DNA of 37,761 bases from a virus, in IMG/VR virus record IMGVR_UViG_3300034121_000839, positions 1 to 37,761 of that record; one strand, written 5' to 3'. Positions 30,345-37,635 of this stretch are shown in pieces (positions within the stretch are counted from its first letter, which is position 1; each line of letters starts with the position of its first letter). Position numbers and translations under genes: made by a program. A model generated the notes under the pieces. That model did no database searches. It had not been told where the DNA came from and saw only the letters and a program-made list of their open reading frames with translations.

Positions 30345-30540
30345 TTTTAAAAAAGATGATGGCACTGGCATGGTAACACCGCCTACTGGTGGTGCACCTG
30401 CTGGCGCTGTTACCAGCAGAGAAGCAACAAGGAAGCAGCCAAGACAAGGTATGAAGGTGGATACAAATAAGCACGGCATTAGAAGAGAAACAAGTCTAAT
30501 ACCTAAGCCACCCAAGAAGACAGGTAGAAAGAAGATCTAA
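30337..30540 (+). CDS. Small basic disordered protein
   Basis: A 67-residue Pro/Gly/Lys-rich protein ending PKKTGRKKI. It is very basic and probably disordered. It could bind nucleic acid; nothing else can be read from it. Confidence 0.6.
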   Translation: MSNFKKDDGTGMVTPPTGGAPAGAVTSREATRKQPRQGMKVDTNKHGIRRETSLIPKPPKKTGRKKI

Positions 30541-30543
30541 TAA

Positions 30544-30636
30544 ATGTGCATTAAGTGCGGTAGCTGTTATAAAGAACATGAGCGCACAATAGATGACGCA
30601 GTAGATTTTATTGAAGACTTGGATTATAAAAATTAG
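30544..30636 (+). CDS. Microprotein with CxxC
   Basis: A 30-residue frame, MCIKCGSCYKEHERT then an acidic helix. The opening resembles the protein at 30195 (MCYECGC). Its short length makes it tentative. Confidence 0.42.
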   Translation: MCIKCGSCYKEHERTIDDAVDFIEDLDYKN

Positions 30637-30871
30637 AAAATTACTAAATGGATCAACCGTCTCTGAATTAGATGAGGCGGTTGATCTAATTATACACACT
30701 AAAGCTCCAGGTAAATATAAGGTTATAGACCTAGAAACGGGCGAAGAGTATGTAGGCTCAGAAATTAAAAATGAAAGCTTTGCCCCAGTCTTAATAGAAA
30801 AAGTTAACAGGGGGAAAATCGGTCAATGGATTAAAATAAAAGCAAAACAATCTATTGACCAGGTCAAATAA
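30611..30871 (+). CDS. Hypothetical protein
   Basis: An 86-residue protein from TTG 30611, overlapping the microprotein by 26 bases. It begins with a helix containing KIRKLLNGSTVSELDEAVDL and continues with a beta-rich part (GKYKVIDLETGEEYVG) that could be a small OB or SH3-like barrel. The family is not recognised. No in-frame ATG is available near the start. Confidence 0.6.
   Translation: MKTWIIKIRKLLNGSTVSELDEAVDLIIHTKAPGKYKVIDLETGEEYVGSEIKNESFAPVLIEKVNRGKIGQWIKIKAKQSIDQVK
30651..30686 (+). repeat. Inverted repeat inside a gene
   Basis: GATCAACCG (30651-30659) is the exact reverse complement of CGGTTGATC (30678-30686), separated by 18 bases. A G-T and a T-A pair extend it to 11. It lies in the 5' part of the 30611-30871 gene. 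Confidence 0.75.
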
Positions 30872-30883
30872 CTATTGTATAAT
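30854..30883 (+). promoter_or_regulatory. Promoter of ahpC, TTGACC-N18-TATAAT
   Basis: TTGACC (30854-30859) and TATAAT (30878-30883) with an 18-base spacer inside the end of the preceding gene. A leader of about 40 bases precedes ATG 30928. No OxyR-type site is evident. Confidence 0.78.
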
Positions 30884-30927
30884 AGGTAGTATACATGGTG
30901 TATGCTATAAACAAAAGAAAGAATATT

Positions 30928-31503
30928 ATGAAAACAATCGGAGATAAACTCAATCAATTTTCAGTTGTTGGTGTTAAGCCAGCAAGACTTGATTATGCAG
31001 AAGATGCATTTGAAACCTTAACAGAAAAATCATTTCCTGGAAAATGGAAAGTAATTGTTTTTTACCCTAAAGATTTTACTTTTGTTTGCCCAACAGAAAT
31101 TGTTGCATACGACAAGCTATCAAAAGACTTTGATGATAGAGATGCAGTTCTTATGACTGGATCAACAGATAATGAATTTTGTAAGATTGCTTGGAGAAAT
31201 GCACATGAAGATTTAGCAAAGACAAATTCATGGTCATTTGCAGATCAAATTCGTGGTTGGCAATGGAATGATGCTACAGAAGAATCAACTGCTGGCCTAG
31301 CAGAACAACTTGGTATTTTAACACCACAAGGAGTTGCACTACGTGCTACATTTATTGTAGATCCAGAAAACATCATCCAGCATGTAACTGTAAATAACCT
31401 TGACGTCGGCAGAAACCCAGAAGAAACATTACGTATTCTAGATGCACTTCAAACAGGAGAGCTATGTGCATGCAATAGAACAATTGGTGGAGAAACTCTA
31501 TAA
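30928..31503 (+). CDS. ahpC: Alkyl hydroperoxide reductase C (2-Cys peroxiredoxin)
   Basis: A 191-residue peroxiredoxin. Peroxidatic Cys 54 is in FTFVCPTEIVAYD. The C-terminus has Cys 180 and Cys 182 in LCACNRT, the same three-Cys arrangement as Mycobacterium tuberculosis AhpC (61, 174, 176), which takes electrons from AhpD. Start 30928 fits the family N-terminus; an ATG at 30895 would add 11 residues. It reduces hydrogen peroxide, organic peroxides and peroxynitrite. The ahpD gene follows at once with a TAATG junction. Phage-encoded AhpC is unusual. Confidence 0.94.
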   Translation: MKTIGDKLNQFSVVGVKPARLDYAEDAFETLTEKSFPGKWKVIVFYPKDFTFVCPTEIVAYDKLSKDFDDRDAVLMTGSTDNEFCKIAWRNAHEDLAKTNSWSFADQIRGWQWNDATEESTAGLAEQLGILTPQGVALRATFIVDPENIIQHVTVNNLDVGRNPEETLRILDALQTGELCACNRTIGGETL

Positions 31504-32015
31504 TGACTTGGGTAGACCAGCTTAAGGATTCTCTTCCAGAATATGCTAAAGACATCAAGCTAAACCTTGATGCAGTAATTAATAGATCAACTATTGATTC
31601 AGAGCATGCCATGTATCTTTCTATCGCTGCAGCATTTGCAACTGGTAATGGTAAGCTTCTTGCCTTCATTACAGCAAGCGCAACAGATGATGTTGAAAGA
31701 AATGCAGCCCTTACTGCTGGTGCCATTATGGCACAAAATAACGTATGGTATCCATATATTGAGATGGCAGATGATCAAAATTTATCTGGGCTACCAGCAC
31801 AGCTTAGAATGAATTCTATCGCTTCCCATGGGGGCACTACAAAAGCAAAGTTTGAAGCATATAGCCTTGCATCTTCTATTATTGGTAAATGCCATTTCTG
31901 TGTAAAAGCACATTATGAAACATTAAAGCAAGAGGGCTACTCAGTAGAGCAGCTTCGTGACATAGGCAGAATTGCAGCAACAATTAACGCTTTGTCAAAA
32001 ATACTATCCGCTTAA
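31503..32015 (+). CDS. ahpD: Alkylhydroperoxidase AhpD (AhpC reductase)
   Basis: A 170-residue all-helical protein with the catalytic motif GKCHFCVKAHYE: C130, C133 and H137, plus E118 upstream. These are the same residue numbers as in M. tuberculosis AhpD (E118, C130, C133, H137), so the active site is intact. In mycobacteria AhpD passes electrons from dihydrolipoamide to AhpC. Its overlap with ahpC by one base strongly suggests a working pair that draws on host lipoamide. Confidence 0.93.
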   Translation: MTWVDQLKDSLPEYAKDIKLNLDAVINRSTIDSEHAMYLSIAAAFATGNGKLLAFITASATDDVERNAALTAGAIMAQNNVWYPYIEMADDQNLSGLPAQLRMNSIASHGGTTKAKFEAYSLASSIIGKCHFCVKAHYETLKQEGYSVEQLRDIGRIAATINALSKILSA

Positions 32016-32023
32016 CCAAGAAA

Positions 32024-32032
32024 TGGTATAAT
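32024..32032 (+). promoter_or_regulatory. Extended -10 TGGTATAAT before oxygenase 4
   Basis: TATAAT at 32027-32032 preceded by TGG, no good -35. A 25-base leader with GGGAG precedes ATG 32064. Confidence 0.6.
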
Positions 32033-32063
32033 TGGGTAAATACATATTGAAAAGGGAGACATC

Positions 32064-32951
32064 ATGTCAGAAACACAGGTAGTTAGTCAGCTCGGAGGAA
32101 AACTTCTCGGAGGAGGAGGAACTGGGATTTGGCAATACGACAACTTTATATCTAAGGAAGAGTGTGAAGAGCTAATTAAATTCTTTAATGCTAATTCTGA
32201 AGAGTGGAGATATATCTGCTTCTATGGATCTTACGGTATGCATGTTGTTTCACCTTTTGATAAAGAGCATGGCACAACAATAACAGAAGAATATATGGCA
32301 AAACTTCGTGAGAAAATGATTCAATACGTATCTGATGCTGCAGGCAGACCAATGAAGATTAATAGTATGCATGCTCAGAAATGGGAGCTTGGTGCCTATG
32401 CAAACGATCACTCAGATAGCTCAGACCTAGATGGAAATGATATGGGCTGGAGTGACAACAAGCAATATGCTGGAATATATCTAAATTCACAGCCAGACTA
32501 TAGCGGTGGAGTTTTAAAGTTTAGAGATTACGGACTAGATGTTGTTCCAGAAGCTGGATCCTTTGTATCGTTCCCAGGTGGCCCAGAAAACATTCATAGT
32601 GTTACAGAAATAACTGGCGGAACAAGATACACTATTGTTATTTTTTGGGACTATGCAGACGCATGGTATTCAGAAGCGGAATTACAAGAAATGGAGCGCA
32701 TGATTCTTAAAGAAAGAATTCACCAGTTCCAGCTAAAAAGACAGTGGACGCTTGGAGAAGCGCACCCATTGCTAGAAGATCCTTACGCTGGTCTGGATGA
32801 CGAATCCAAGCTACCAGAAGGATTTAAAGATAGCCTAACTACTGCAGATATTAAATCAAATGCACGTAGAAATCAAGAAAATGCAGTAAAAGAAGGCCGT
32901 GTTCCAGAAGGAGCGGTAAACGATATGATAATTAAGGAAGACGAAGCATGA
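32064..32951 (+). CDS. Fe(II)/2OG oxygenase 4
   Basis: A 295-residue protein. Iron ligands H116-S-D118 (NDHSDSSD) and H178 (ENIHSVTEI) and the 2OG-binding R188 (GGTRYTIVIFW) are all present. YLNSQPDYSGGVLKF is the connecting strand pair of prolyl-4-hydroxylase-type enzymes. A 90-residue charged C-terminal extension (about 205-295) is specific to this copy and may bind a partner or substrate. It starts a new transcript that runs through the sulfotransferase and further oxygenases. Confidence 0.88.
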   Translation: MSETQVVSQLGGKLLGGGGTGIWQYDNFISKEECEELIKFFNANSEEWRYICFYGSYGMHVVSPFDKEHGTTITEEYMAKLREKMIQYVSDAAGRPMKINSMHAQKWELGAYANDHSDSSDLDGNDMGWSDNKQYAGIYLNSQPDYSGGVLKFRDYGLDVVPEAGSFVSFPGGPENIHSVTEITGGTRYTIVIFWDYADAWYSEAELQEMERMILKERIHQFQLKRQWTLGEAHPLLEDPYAGLDDESKLPEGFKDSLTTADIKSNARRNQENAVKEGRVPEGAVNDMIIKEDEA

Positions 32952-33205
32952 TAAACAAAGAAGGATCAAAGGGCATAGATATAAATGGAGATGCCTATGA
33001 CTATGGTTTTACTATTGAAATTGGAAGAGTTCATTACTCTCCAAATGAAGATGGAACATATACGACTGATTTAAGATTACATTCCGATGCAGGGGCACCA
33101 GTATTTGAAAAAAGAATAATGTCTTCCCAAGCATTGAATGATTGGTATTCTAACCCAACCCCAGAATACTATGAGGAAGTTATAAAAGACCTACCACAAG
33201 AGTAG
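32948..33205 (+). CDS. Hypothetical protein
   Basis: An 85-residue protein starting ATGA in the oxygenase stop. It is beta-rich (YGFTIEIGRVHYS, TYTTDLRLHSD) with an acidic helical end. The family is not recognised. Tight coupling to the oxygenase suggests a small partner or substrate, which is inference. Confidence 0.62.
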   Translation: MINKEGSKGIDINGDAYDYGFTIEIGRVHYSPNEDGTYTTDLRLHSDAGAPVFEKRIMSSQALNDWYSNPTPEYYEEVIKDLPQE

Positions 33206-33208
33206 TAC

Positions 33209-34057
33209 ATGAAACAGCTATACTTTTTACATATACCTAAAACAGCTGGTAAATTTGTTGGGGCATGTGTAAAAAAAGCTCTAGAAGATACAGACAAAAG
33301 ATTTTATATAAGCACACATTATCCAAATGATTTTGATATGTCTAATAAATCTTATATATCTGGACATTTTGGAACTTACCCTATAGATAAAATACCATCA
33401 ATTGATGTTGCATGTATACTCAGAAACCCTATAGATGCAAGAATTAGTTACTTTAATTTTATATACAAGGATCAGCTAATAAATAGACCAGAGTACCTAG
33501 CGATAGATTCTTATATTGATAAATTAAAATTTTATTTGTTTGAAGATCAAAATTATTTGATGCATAATAACTACCAAGCAAGGTTTATATGTAATTCAGC
33601 GGACTCTAGATCCTTTAATGCAAAAGGATTTTATGAAGAATATGGAAAAGATCTAATCGCAACTACTGGATTTGATAAGGGTAAGGCATTTACTTGGTTT
33701 GTTAATAACGATAAAACATCTTTAGACTACGCAGAAAAACAGATAGACTCATTTGATATAGTTCACACAACAGAAAGACTAGATTGGTTTATGGATAAGA
33801 TTAGCAATTGGTTTAATGTAAATCATGAAGTATCTGTAGAACACGACATATCTGTATTGGTCAATGATTCCTCAACATTGGTTGACGGGGTTAGTTATAC
33901 TACAAATATATTAAAGTCAATGCTATCAGATGAAGAGAAAGATAGAATTCTAAAATTAAATAATATTGATTATTCTTTATACTGTAAAGTTAGGAGTAGA
34001 GAAATTGAATGGCAAATCAACGGAAAGCCTTACGCTAAAGTTTTACAAAAAATTTAA
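33209..34057 (+). CDS. Sulfotransferase-family protein
   Basis: A 282-residue protein beginning with LHIPKTAG (7-14), the 5'-phosphosulfate-binding loop of PAPS-dependent sulfotransferases, followed by CILRNPIDARISYFNF, whose R72 and S80 match the 3'-phosphate-binding motif. Histidines H35TS-like (STHYP) and H53 (SGHFG) are possible catalytic bases. It would transfer sulfate from PAPS to a hydroxyl or amine, typically on a sugar. Its setting among hydroxylases is suggestive: they could create the hydroxyl. PAPS must come from the host or the CysC-like protein at 16956. Confidence 0.83.
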   Translation: MKQLYFLHIPKTAGKFVGACVKKALEDTDKRFYISTHYPNDFDMSNKSYISGHFGTYPIDKIPSIDVACILRNPIDARISYFNFIYKDQLINRPEYLAIDSYIDKLKFYLFEDQNYLMHNNYQARFICNSADSRSFNAKGFYEEYGKDLIATTGFDKGKAFTWFVNNDKTSLDYAEKQIDSFDIVHTTERLDWFMDKISNWFNVNHEVSVEHDISVLVNDSSTLVDGVSYTTNILKSMLSDEEKDRILKLNNIDYSLYCKVRSREIEWQINGKPYAKVLQKI

Positions 34058-34601
34058 TGTAGATGATATCATCGAGTCTGTTAATTCTTTTAATGAAGAA
34101 TGGGAAATAGACACTAGTAGGCAAAATCTTTCTTATGAAAATGTTGGAAGAAAAAACCCTCATAGGTTTACTAAAACATACATGGTTCAGTACCATGATC
34201 TTTATTGGGCTTTAGGACAAAAGTTTGTTACAAAAGTTATGTCTAATAATCAAAATCTAATTAACCAGATTGATCCTATCAAGAATTACCTTGAAGAGGA
34301 ACTTGATGGAACTGTTGCTAGGATATTGATTGTAAAGCTTGGATCGGAAAGCAGTATTGATCGTCATGTTGATTATGGAGATTACCTAGAAACTTCAAGA
34401 AGATTTCATATACCATTAATAACAAATGATTCTGTTATTTTTGAAGTAGATGGAGACAAAAAACATCTTAGATCTGGGGAACTTTGGCAAATCAATAATA
34501 TGAAGCCACACTCTGTAGAAAACAAAAAGGGAGAAAGAGTTCATTTAATTATTGATGTTATGCCTAAATGGGCAATTGATATGGGAAATGCAAGTGTCTA
34601 G
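34005..34601 (+). CDS. Aspartyl/asparaginyl beta-hydroxylase-like oxygenase 5
   Basis: A 198-residue protein from TTG 34005, set by AGGAG at 33992-33996, overlapping the sulfotransferase by 53 bases. RHVDYG gives H121 and D123; H135 in FHIPLIT and H169 in MKPHSVEN follow, and R178/H180 in ERVHLIIDV close the fold. This is the Asp/Asn beta-hydroxylase (PF05118-type) pattern, different from the prolyl-hydroxylase-like copies. Known members hydroxylate Asp or Asn in proteins or free amino acids. Confidence 0.83.
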   Translation: MNGKSTESLTLKFYKKFNVDDIIESVNSFNEEWEIDTSRQNLSYENVGRKNPHRFTKTYMVQYHDLYWALGQKFVTKVMSNNQNLINQIDPIKNYLEEELDGTVARILIVKLGSESSIDRHVDYGDYLETSRRFHIPLITNDSVIFEVDGDKKHLRSGELWQINNMKPHSVENKKGERVHLIIDVMPKWAIDMGNASV

Positions 34602-35166
34602 GTACAGCATAGAGTTTGGTTTTATAGAAAAAGAAGATGCCATTTCTTTAATAAATTATATTAAAACAAACAAAACAGATCCATCCCTGTTCTATCAGCC
34701 AGAAAAGCCTGGCAAAGAAAGGCACCAGTCATACTCCCCAGAGTATTTTGATATCAAAATACATAAAGAGGTTTTACATTTAATACAAAAGTATTCAGAA
34801 AAGATAGTATCTTATGCAAAGCACAACTTTACAAATGGATCTAATGCGTACGTAGCTTCATTCTGGCTTTCTTGTTTAGGGCCAAACACCAAGCTGCCAC
34901 CGCATACAGATAACAATGATTGGGTTGTAGACGGCAAGCCAGTGCATCAAGACCATTTAAATATAAGCGGAGTTTTGTATTTGAATGAAGATTTTGAAGG
35001 TGGTGAACTAAGATTTACTGATTCAGGTCATACTTATGCGCCTAAAGGTAATAGCATGGTTATGTTTGAACCAACTGATGAGCATGAAATAATGGAGATC
35101 AGGTCTGGTTATAGATATTCATGTCCATTTTGGCTAACATTTGATAAGGATAAGTCCATACTATGA
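34588..35166 (+). CDS. Fe(II)/2OG oxygenase 6
   Basis: A 192-residue protein with H106-T-D108 (LPPHTDNND), H166 (DEHEIMEI) and R176 (GYRYSCPFW). LYLNEDFEGGELRF is the typical strand pair. The start is ATG 34588, overlapping the previous gene by 14 bases; GTG 34594 with GGGAA upstream is an alternative. It belongs to the prolyl-4-hydroxylase-like group and overlaps the next oxygenase by ATGA. Confidence 0.86.
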   Translation: MQVSRYSIEFGFIEKEDAISLINYIKTNKTDPSLFYQPEKPGKERHQSYSPEYFDIKIHKEVLHLIQKYSEKIVSYAKHNFTNGSNAYVASFWLSCLGPNTKLPPHTDNNDWVVDGKPVHQDHLNISGVLYLNEDFEGGELRFTDSGHTYAPKGNSMVMFEPTDEHEIMEIRSGYRYSCPFWLTFDKDKSIL

Positions 35167-35831
35167 TCGATAATGTTAAAATAATTAACAACTTTATTTC
35201 AGAAGAGGACGCATCCTTCTTTAGAAAATATATAGATGAAAATGGATCTGATAAAAAAAGATTTAGGCATAGAGTTGGTCTTGCATTTGATAAAGGGTTA
35301 GCAATAAGAGCCGTATTCCCAGACGAAAAGCCACCTTCATTATATAAAGATATATCTAGTCAAATTAATAAATACTCTAATCTTTTTATAGAAGCCTGTC
35401 GTAAAGAATTTATTGAAGATAGAGAATTATATTTCTACGGAGTTTCTATAACTAGGCTAAGCAAAGATATACAGCTAAGAATACATCAAGATGTACATAA
35501 TGATTTTTCTTCATTAATTTATAGTGGAGTCTTGTACTTAAATGATGATTATGAAGGTGGGGAAATAACATTTTTAGACAGCTTCATTCCAGTAAATGAT
35601 TTTCCACTTTATGTAGATGAAATGGGTGGAGATATTTATAAACCAAAATCTGGTGATATGGTAATTTTTCCTTCTGACACTTGGCATGGCGGAAAGATTG
35701 TTAAAGAAGGGACTAGGGATGCGATAATATTCTGGTGCACACTAGAAGAAGAGTATAGCTTTGCTGGATTCGAATCAGAAAAAATATTAGCAAAGATAAA
35801 TCCCAAAGCATCTGCTAAGGATTATGAGTAG
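35163..35831 (+). CDS. Fe(II)/2OG oxygenase 7
   Basis: A 222-residue protein with H108-Q-D110 (RIHQDVHND), H175 (TWHGGKIV) and R185 (EGTRDAIIFW). YLNDDYEGGEITF is nearly the same as in oxygenase 1 (YINDDYEGGEISF), so these two may be the closest pair. An insertion at about 140-160 lies over the active-site mouth. It is translationally coupled to oxygenase 6. Confidence 0.87.
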   Translation: MIDNVKIINNFISEEDASFFRKYIDENGSDKKRFRHRVGLAFDKGLAIRAVFPDEKPPSLYKDISSQINKYSNLFIEACRKEFIEDRELYFYGVSITRLSKDIQLRIHQDVHNDFSSLIYSGVLYLNDDYEGGEITFLDSFIPVNDFPLYVDEMGGDIYKPKSGDMVIFPSDTWHGGKIVKEGTRDAIIFWCTLEEEYSFAGFESEKILAKINPKASAKDYE

Positions 35832-35845
35832 AAAAGGTCAATGTG

Positions 35846-35986
35846 ATGTTTATTAAAAAAATTCTTTGTAGGATTAAGGGCCATTCATTAATAGAGGCAG
35901 GATCTTGTCCATTTACTGGCAGGTCTTACGATGCATGTACTAGGTGCGATAGCCTGCTAACAAGAAGTGATATAATTAAACTATGA
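35846..35986 (+). CDS. Small DUF1660-like zinc protein
   Basis: A 46-residue protein: LCRIKGHSL, then SCPFTG and ACTRCDS. Cys/His at these places match the phage DUF1660 pattern (C-x-x-x-GH ... CxRC). AAGG lies 8 bases upstream. It overlaps the next ATG by ATGA, and its 3' end carries the next promoter. Confidence 0.6.
   Translation: MFIKKILCRIKGHSLIEAGSCPFTGRSYDACTRCDSLLTRSDIIKL
35971..35976 (+). promoter_or_regulatory. -10 box TATAAT, leaderless start of 35983
   Basis: TATAAT ends six bases before ATG 35983 and lies inside the preceding gene. The -35 is weak. Confidence 0.6.
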
Positions 35987-36648
35987 ACTTAGAAAAAACT
36001 GTAGTTGACGGAGAACTTTGGTATATTGATAATTTCCTTACTGAGGAAGAAATTGCGCTTTTTAAAGAGCATACTGATGATAAAAATGGTTGGTATACAA
36101 CAATGAGATCTCCATATAAAAATGTGCTAAATAAATTTATCGGCGCAAAGATGAATATGGATGAAAATGGCAATGTTTCAAAAATACTAACAGATGAGCC
36201 GTATGAAGTGCCAGAATGGTTTTCTGTAATTCATGAAAGAATACAGTCAGTTGTCCCTGGGGTCTACCAGCCCCACACAACACTACAGACATTTAAATAT
36301 GTTTCAAGAGAAGATCTGCCAGGAAGTTTAGCTACTCGTTTTGATGGCATTGATCCTAATGAAATAGATTTTGCAATGCAGTGGCATGATGAAAATGCTA
36401 GAATGAACCCAGGCCTTATTGTTTCTTTTTCAATATATTTAAATGATAATTTTAGTGGAGGATCGTTAAAGTTTAAGAAGAATAATTATGTTATTGATCC
36501 AAAACCTGGCAGGTTTGTGAATATACCAGTTACCCCAGAATTTGAGCACATGGTTGAATTTGTAGAGGGAAATGATAGACATACATTTTACGGCAATAGC
36601 TATACTGACAAAAGCTATTGGCGATACAGCGCACCAGAAAACTGTTAA
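35983..36648 (+). CDS. Fe(II)/2OG oxygenase 8, HxE variant
   Basis: A 221-residue protein with H135-D-E137 (MQWHDENA), H189 (FEHMVEF) and R199 (GNDRHTF). The acidic ligand is Glu instead of Asp, a variant that occurs in some family members. YLNDNFSGGSLKF is the usual strand pair. It can be made both from read-through (ATGA overlap) and from its own leaderless promoter. A methyltransferase follows with a TAATG junction. Confidence 0.84.
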   Translation: MNLEKTVVDGELWYIDNFLTEEEIALFKEHTDDKNGWYTTMRSPYKNVLNKFIGAKMNMDENGNVSKILTDEPYEVPEWFSVIHERIQSVVPGVYQPHTTLQTFKYVSREDLPGSLATRFDGIDPNEIDFAMQWHDENARMNPGLIVSFSIYLNDNFSGGSLKFKKNNYVIDPKPGRFVNIPVTPEFEHMVEFVEGNDRHTFYGNSYTDKSYWRYSAPENC

Positions 36649-37349
36649 TGGGCTCCCTTGATCAGGCAACGTACAACTATGTAAATAAAATGTTTAAAGA
36701 CTTAAACATAAAATTTATGAATCATGGCTATTCTCCTTCATATAAATTTATAAAAGATCCACTATTTAAAAATCAAGCAAGCCTTTATTTAAATGCACTT
36801 GATGGAGTACACACATCAGGAAAAACATTGCTTGATGTAGGTTGTGGCCGAGGCGGCGGAGCACAAACATACTTATCCTATTTAGATCTAAAAGATGTTC
36901 AAGCATGTGATATAAATGAAAAAAACATAGAATACTGTAATAGTAGCAATGATATGGGAATTAAGTATTTATTGTGCGATGCCGAACAGCTACAGTATCC
37001 AGATGAATCATTTGATATAGTCACAAGCATAGAATCATCTCACTCATATGCCAACCCAGATCTATTTTTTAATGAAGTTTATAGAGTTTTAAAGCCAGGA
37101 GGTATATTTGCATATCTTGATACGGGGAATACAATAAGAAAGTTTAACAAGAAGACCAGCCCGTATACCAGTGTTTTATATAGCGATATAACAAAAAATG
37201 TTATAGATGCTTGTAAAGAAGACATTGATAACTTTCTTTTAATAGAAGATAATGATTCCAAAAAGTTTCTTGTAAGTTTATCTAAAGATATGTATAACTG
37301 GTACACCTCTAAAATGGATGTTTATTCTAAATATATTTGCATAAAATAG
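36648..37349 (+). CDS. Class I SAM-dependent methyltransferase
   Basis: A 233-residue protein from ATG 36648. LLDVGCGRGGGAQ (motif I) binds SAM, followed by VQACDINEKNI (motif II), CDAEQLQYPDESFDIVTS (motif III-IV) and EVYRVLKPGGIFAYLD (post-motif). GRGGGA resembles small-molecule or lipid O-methyltransferases of the UbiE/sterol group. It is coupled to oxygenase 8, so it may methylate a hydroxyl made by the oxygenases; the substrate is unknown. Confidence 0.88.
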   Translation: MGSLDQATYNYVNKMFKDLNIKFMNHGYSPSYKFIKDPLFKNQASLYLNALDGVHTSGKTLLDVGCGRGGGAQTYLSYLDLKDVQACDINEKNIEYCNSSNDMGIKYLLCDAEQLQYPDESFDIVTSIESSHSYANPDLFFNEVYRVLKPGGIFAYLDTGNTIRKFNKKTSPYTSVLYSDITKNVIDACKEDIDNFLLIEDNDSKKFLVSLSKDMYNWYTSKMDVYSKYICIK

Positions 37350-37353
37350 GTCA

Positions 37354-37382
37354 TTGACTAGACTTAGCATATATAGTATACT
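37354..37382 (+). promoter_or_regulatory. Promoter TTGACT-N17-TATACT, leaderless start of 37389
   Basis: TTGACT (37354-37359) and TATACT (37377-37382) with a 17-base spacer; the -10 ends six bases before ATG 37389. It lies in the gap after the methyltransferase. Confidence 0.78.
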
Positions 37383-37388
37383 AAATAT

Positions 37389-37499
37389 ATGAGAGAGCCT
37401 AGGATTATGAAAATGGACTGGCGTTCATTAGGATACTGGCCAGTATATAAAGATGGAAAGCTTACATGGGAAAAAGACCCAGATGTCCAAGATGAGTGA
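37389..37499 (+). CDS. Small hypothetical protein
   Basis: A 36-residue Trp/Lys-rich protein (DWRSLGYWPVYKDGKLTW). The well-formed promoter ending at its ATG supports translation despite the short length. It overlaps the next gene. Confidence 0.55.
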   Translation: MREPRIMKMDWRSLGYWPVYKDGKLTWEKDPDVQDE

Positions 37500-37635
37500 T
37501 GGTTTAGATAGATCTATGCGTCTTAAACTGGTCATAGAGGATATGTTAAAAGATATTGACATGAGCGGGGAAGAATGGAATGACCGTGATAAAGACGGAG
37601 TTGCGTATTGGGAGAAATGGAATAAGAATGATTGA
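37483..37635 (+). CDS. Small acidic hypothetical protein
   Basis: A 50-residue charged protein (LKLVIEDMLKDIDMSGEEW, then NDRDKDGVAYWEKW). Start 37483 or 37492; both overlap the previous gene. The NDRDKDG segment resembles an EF-hand loop. Function unknown. Confidence 0.52.
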   Translation: MSKMSDGLDRSMRLKLVIEDMLKDIDMSGEEWNDRDKDGVAYWEKWNKND

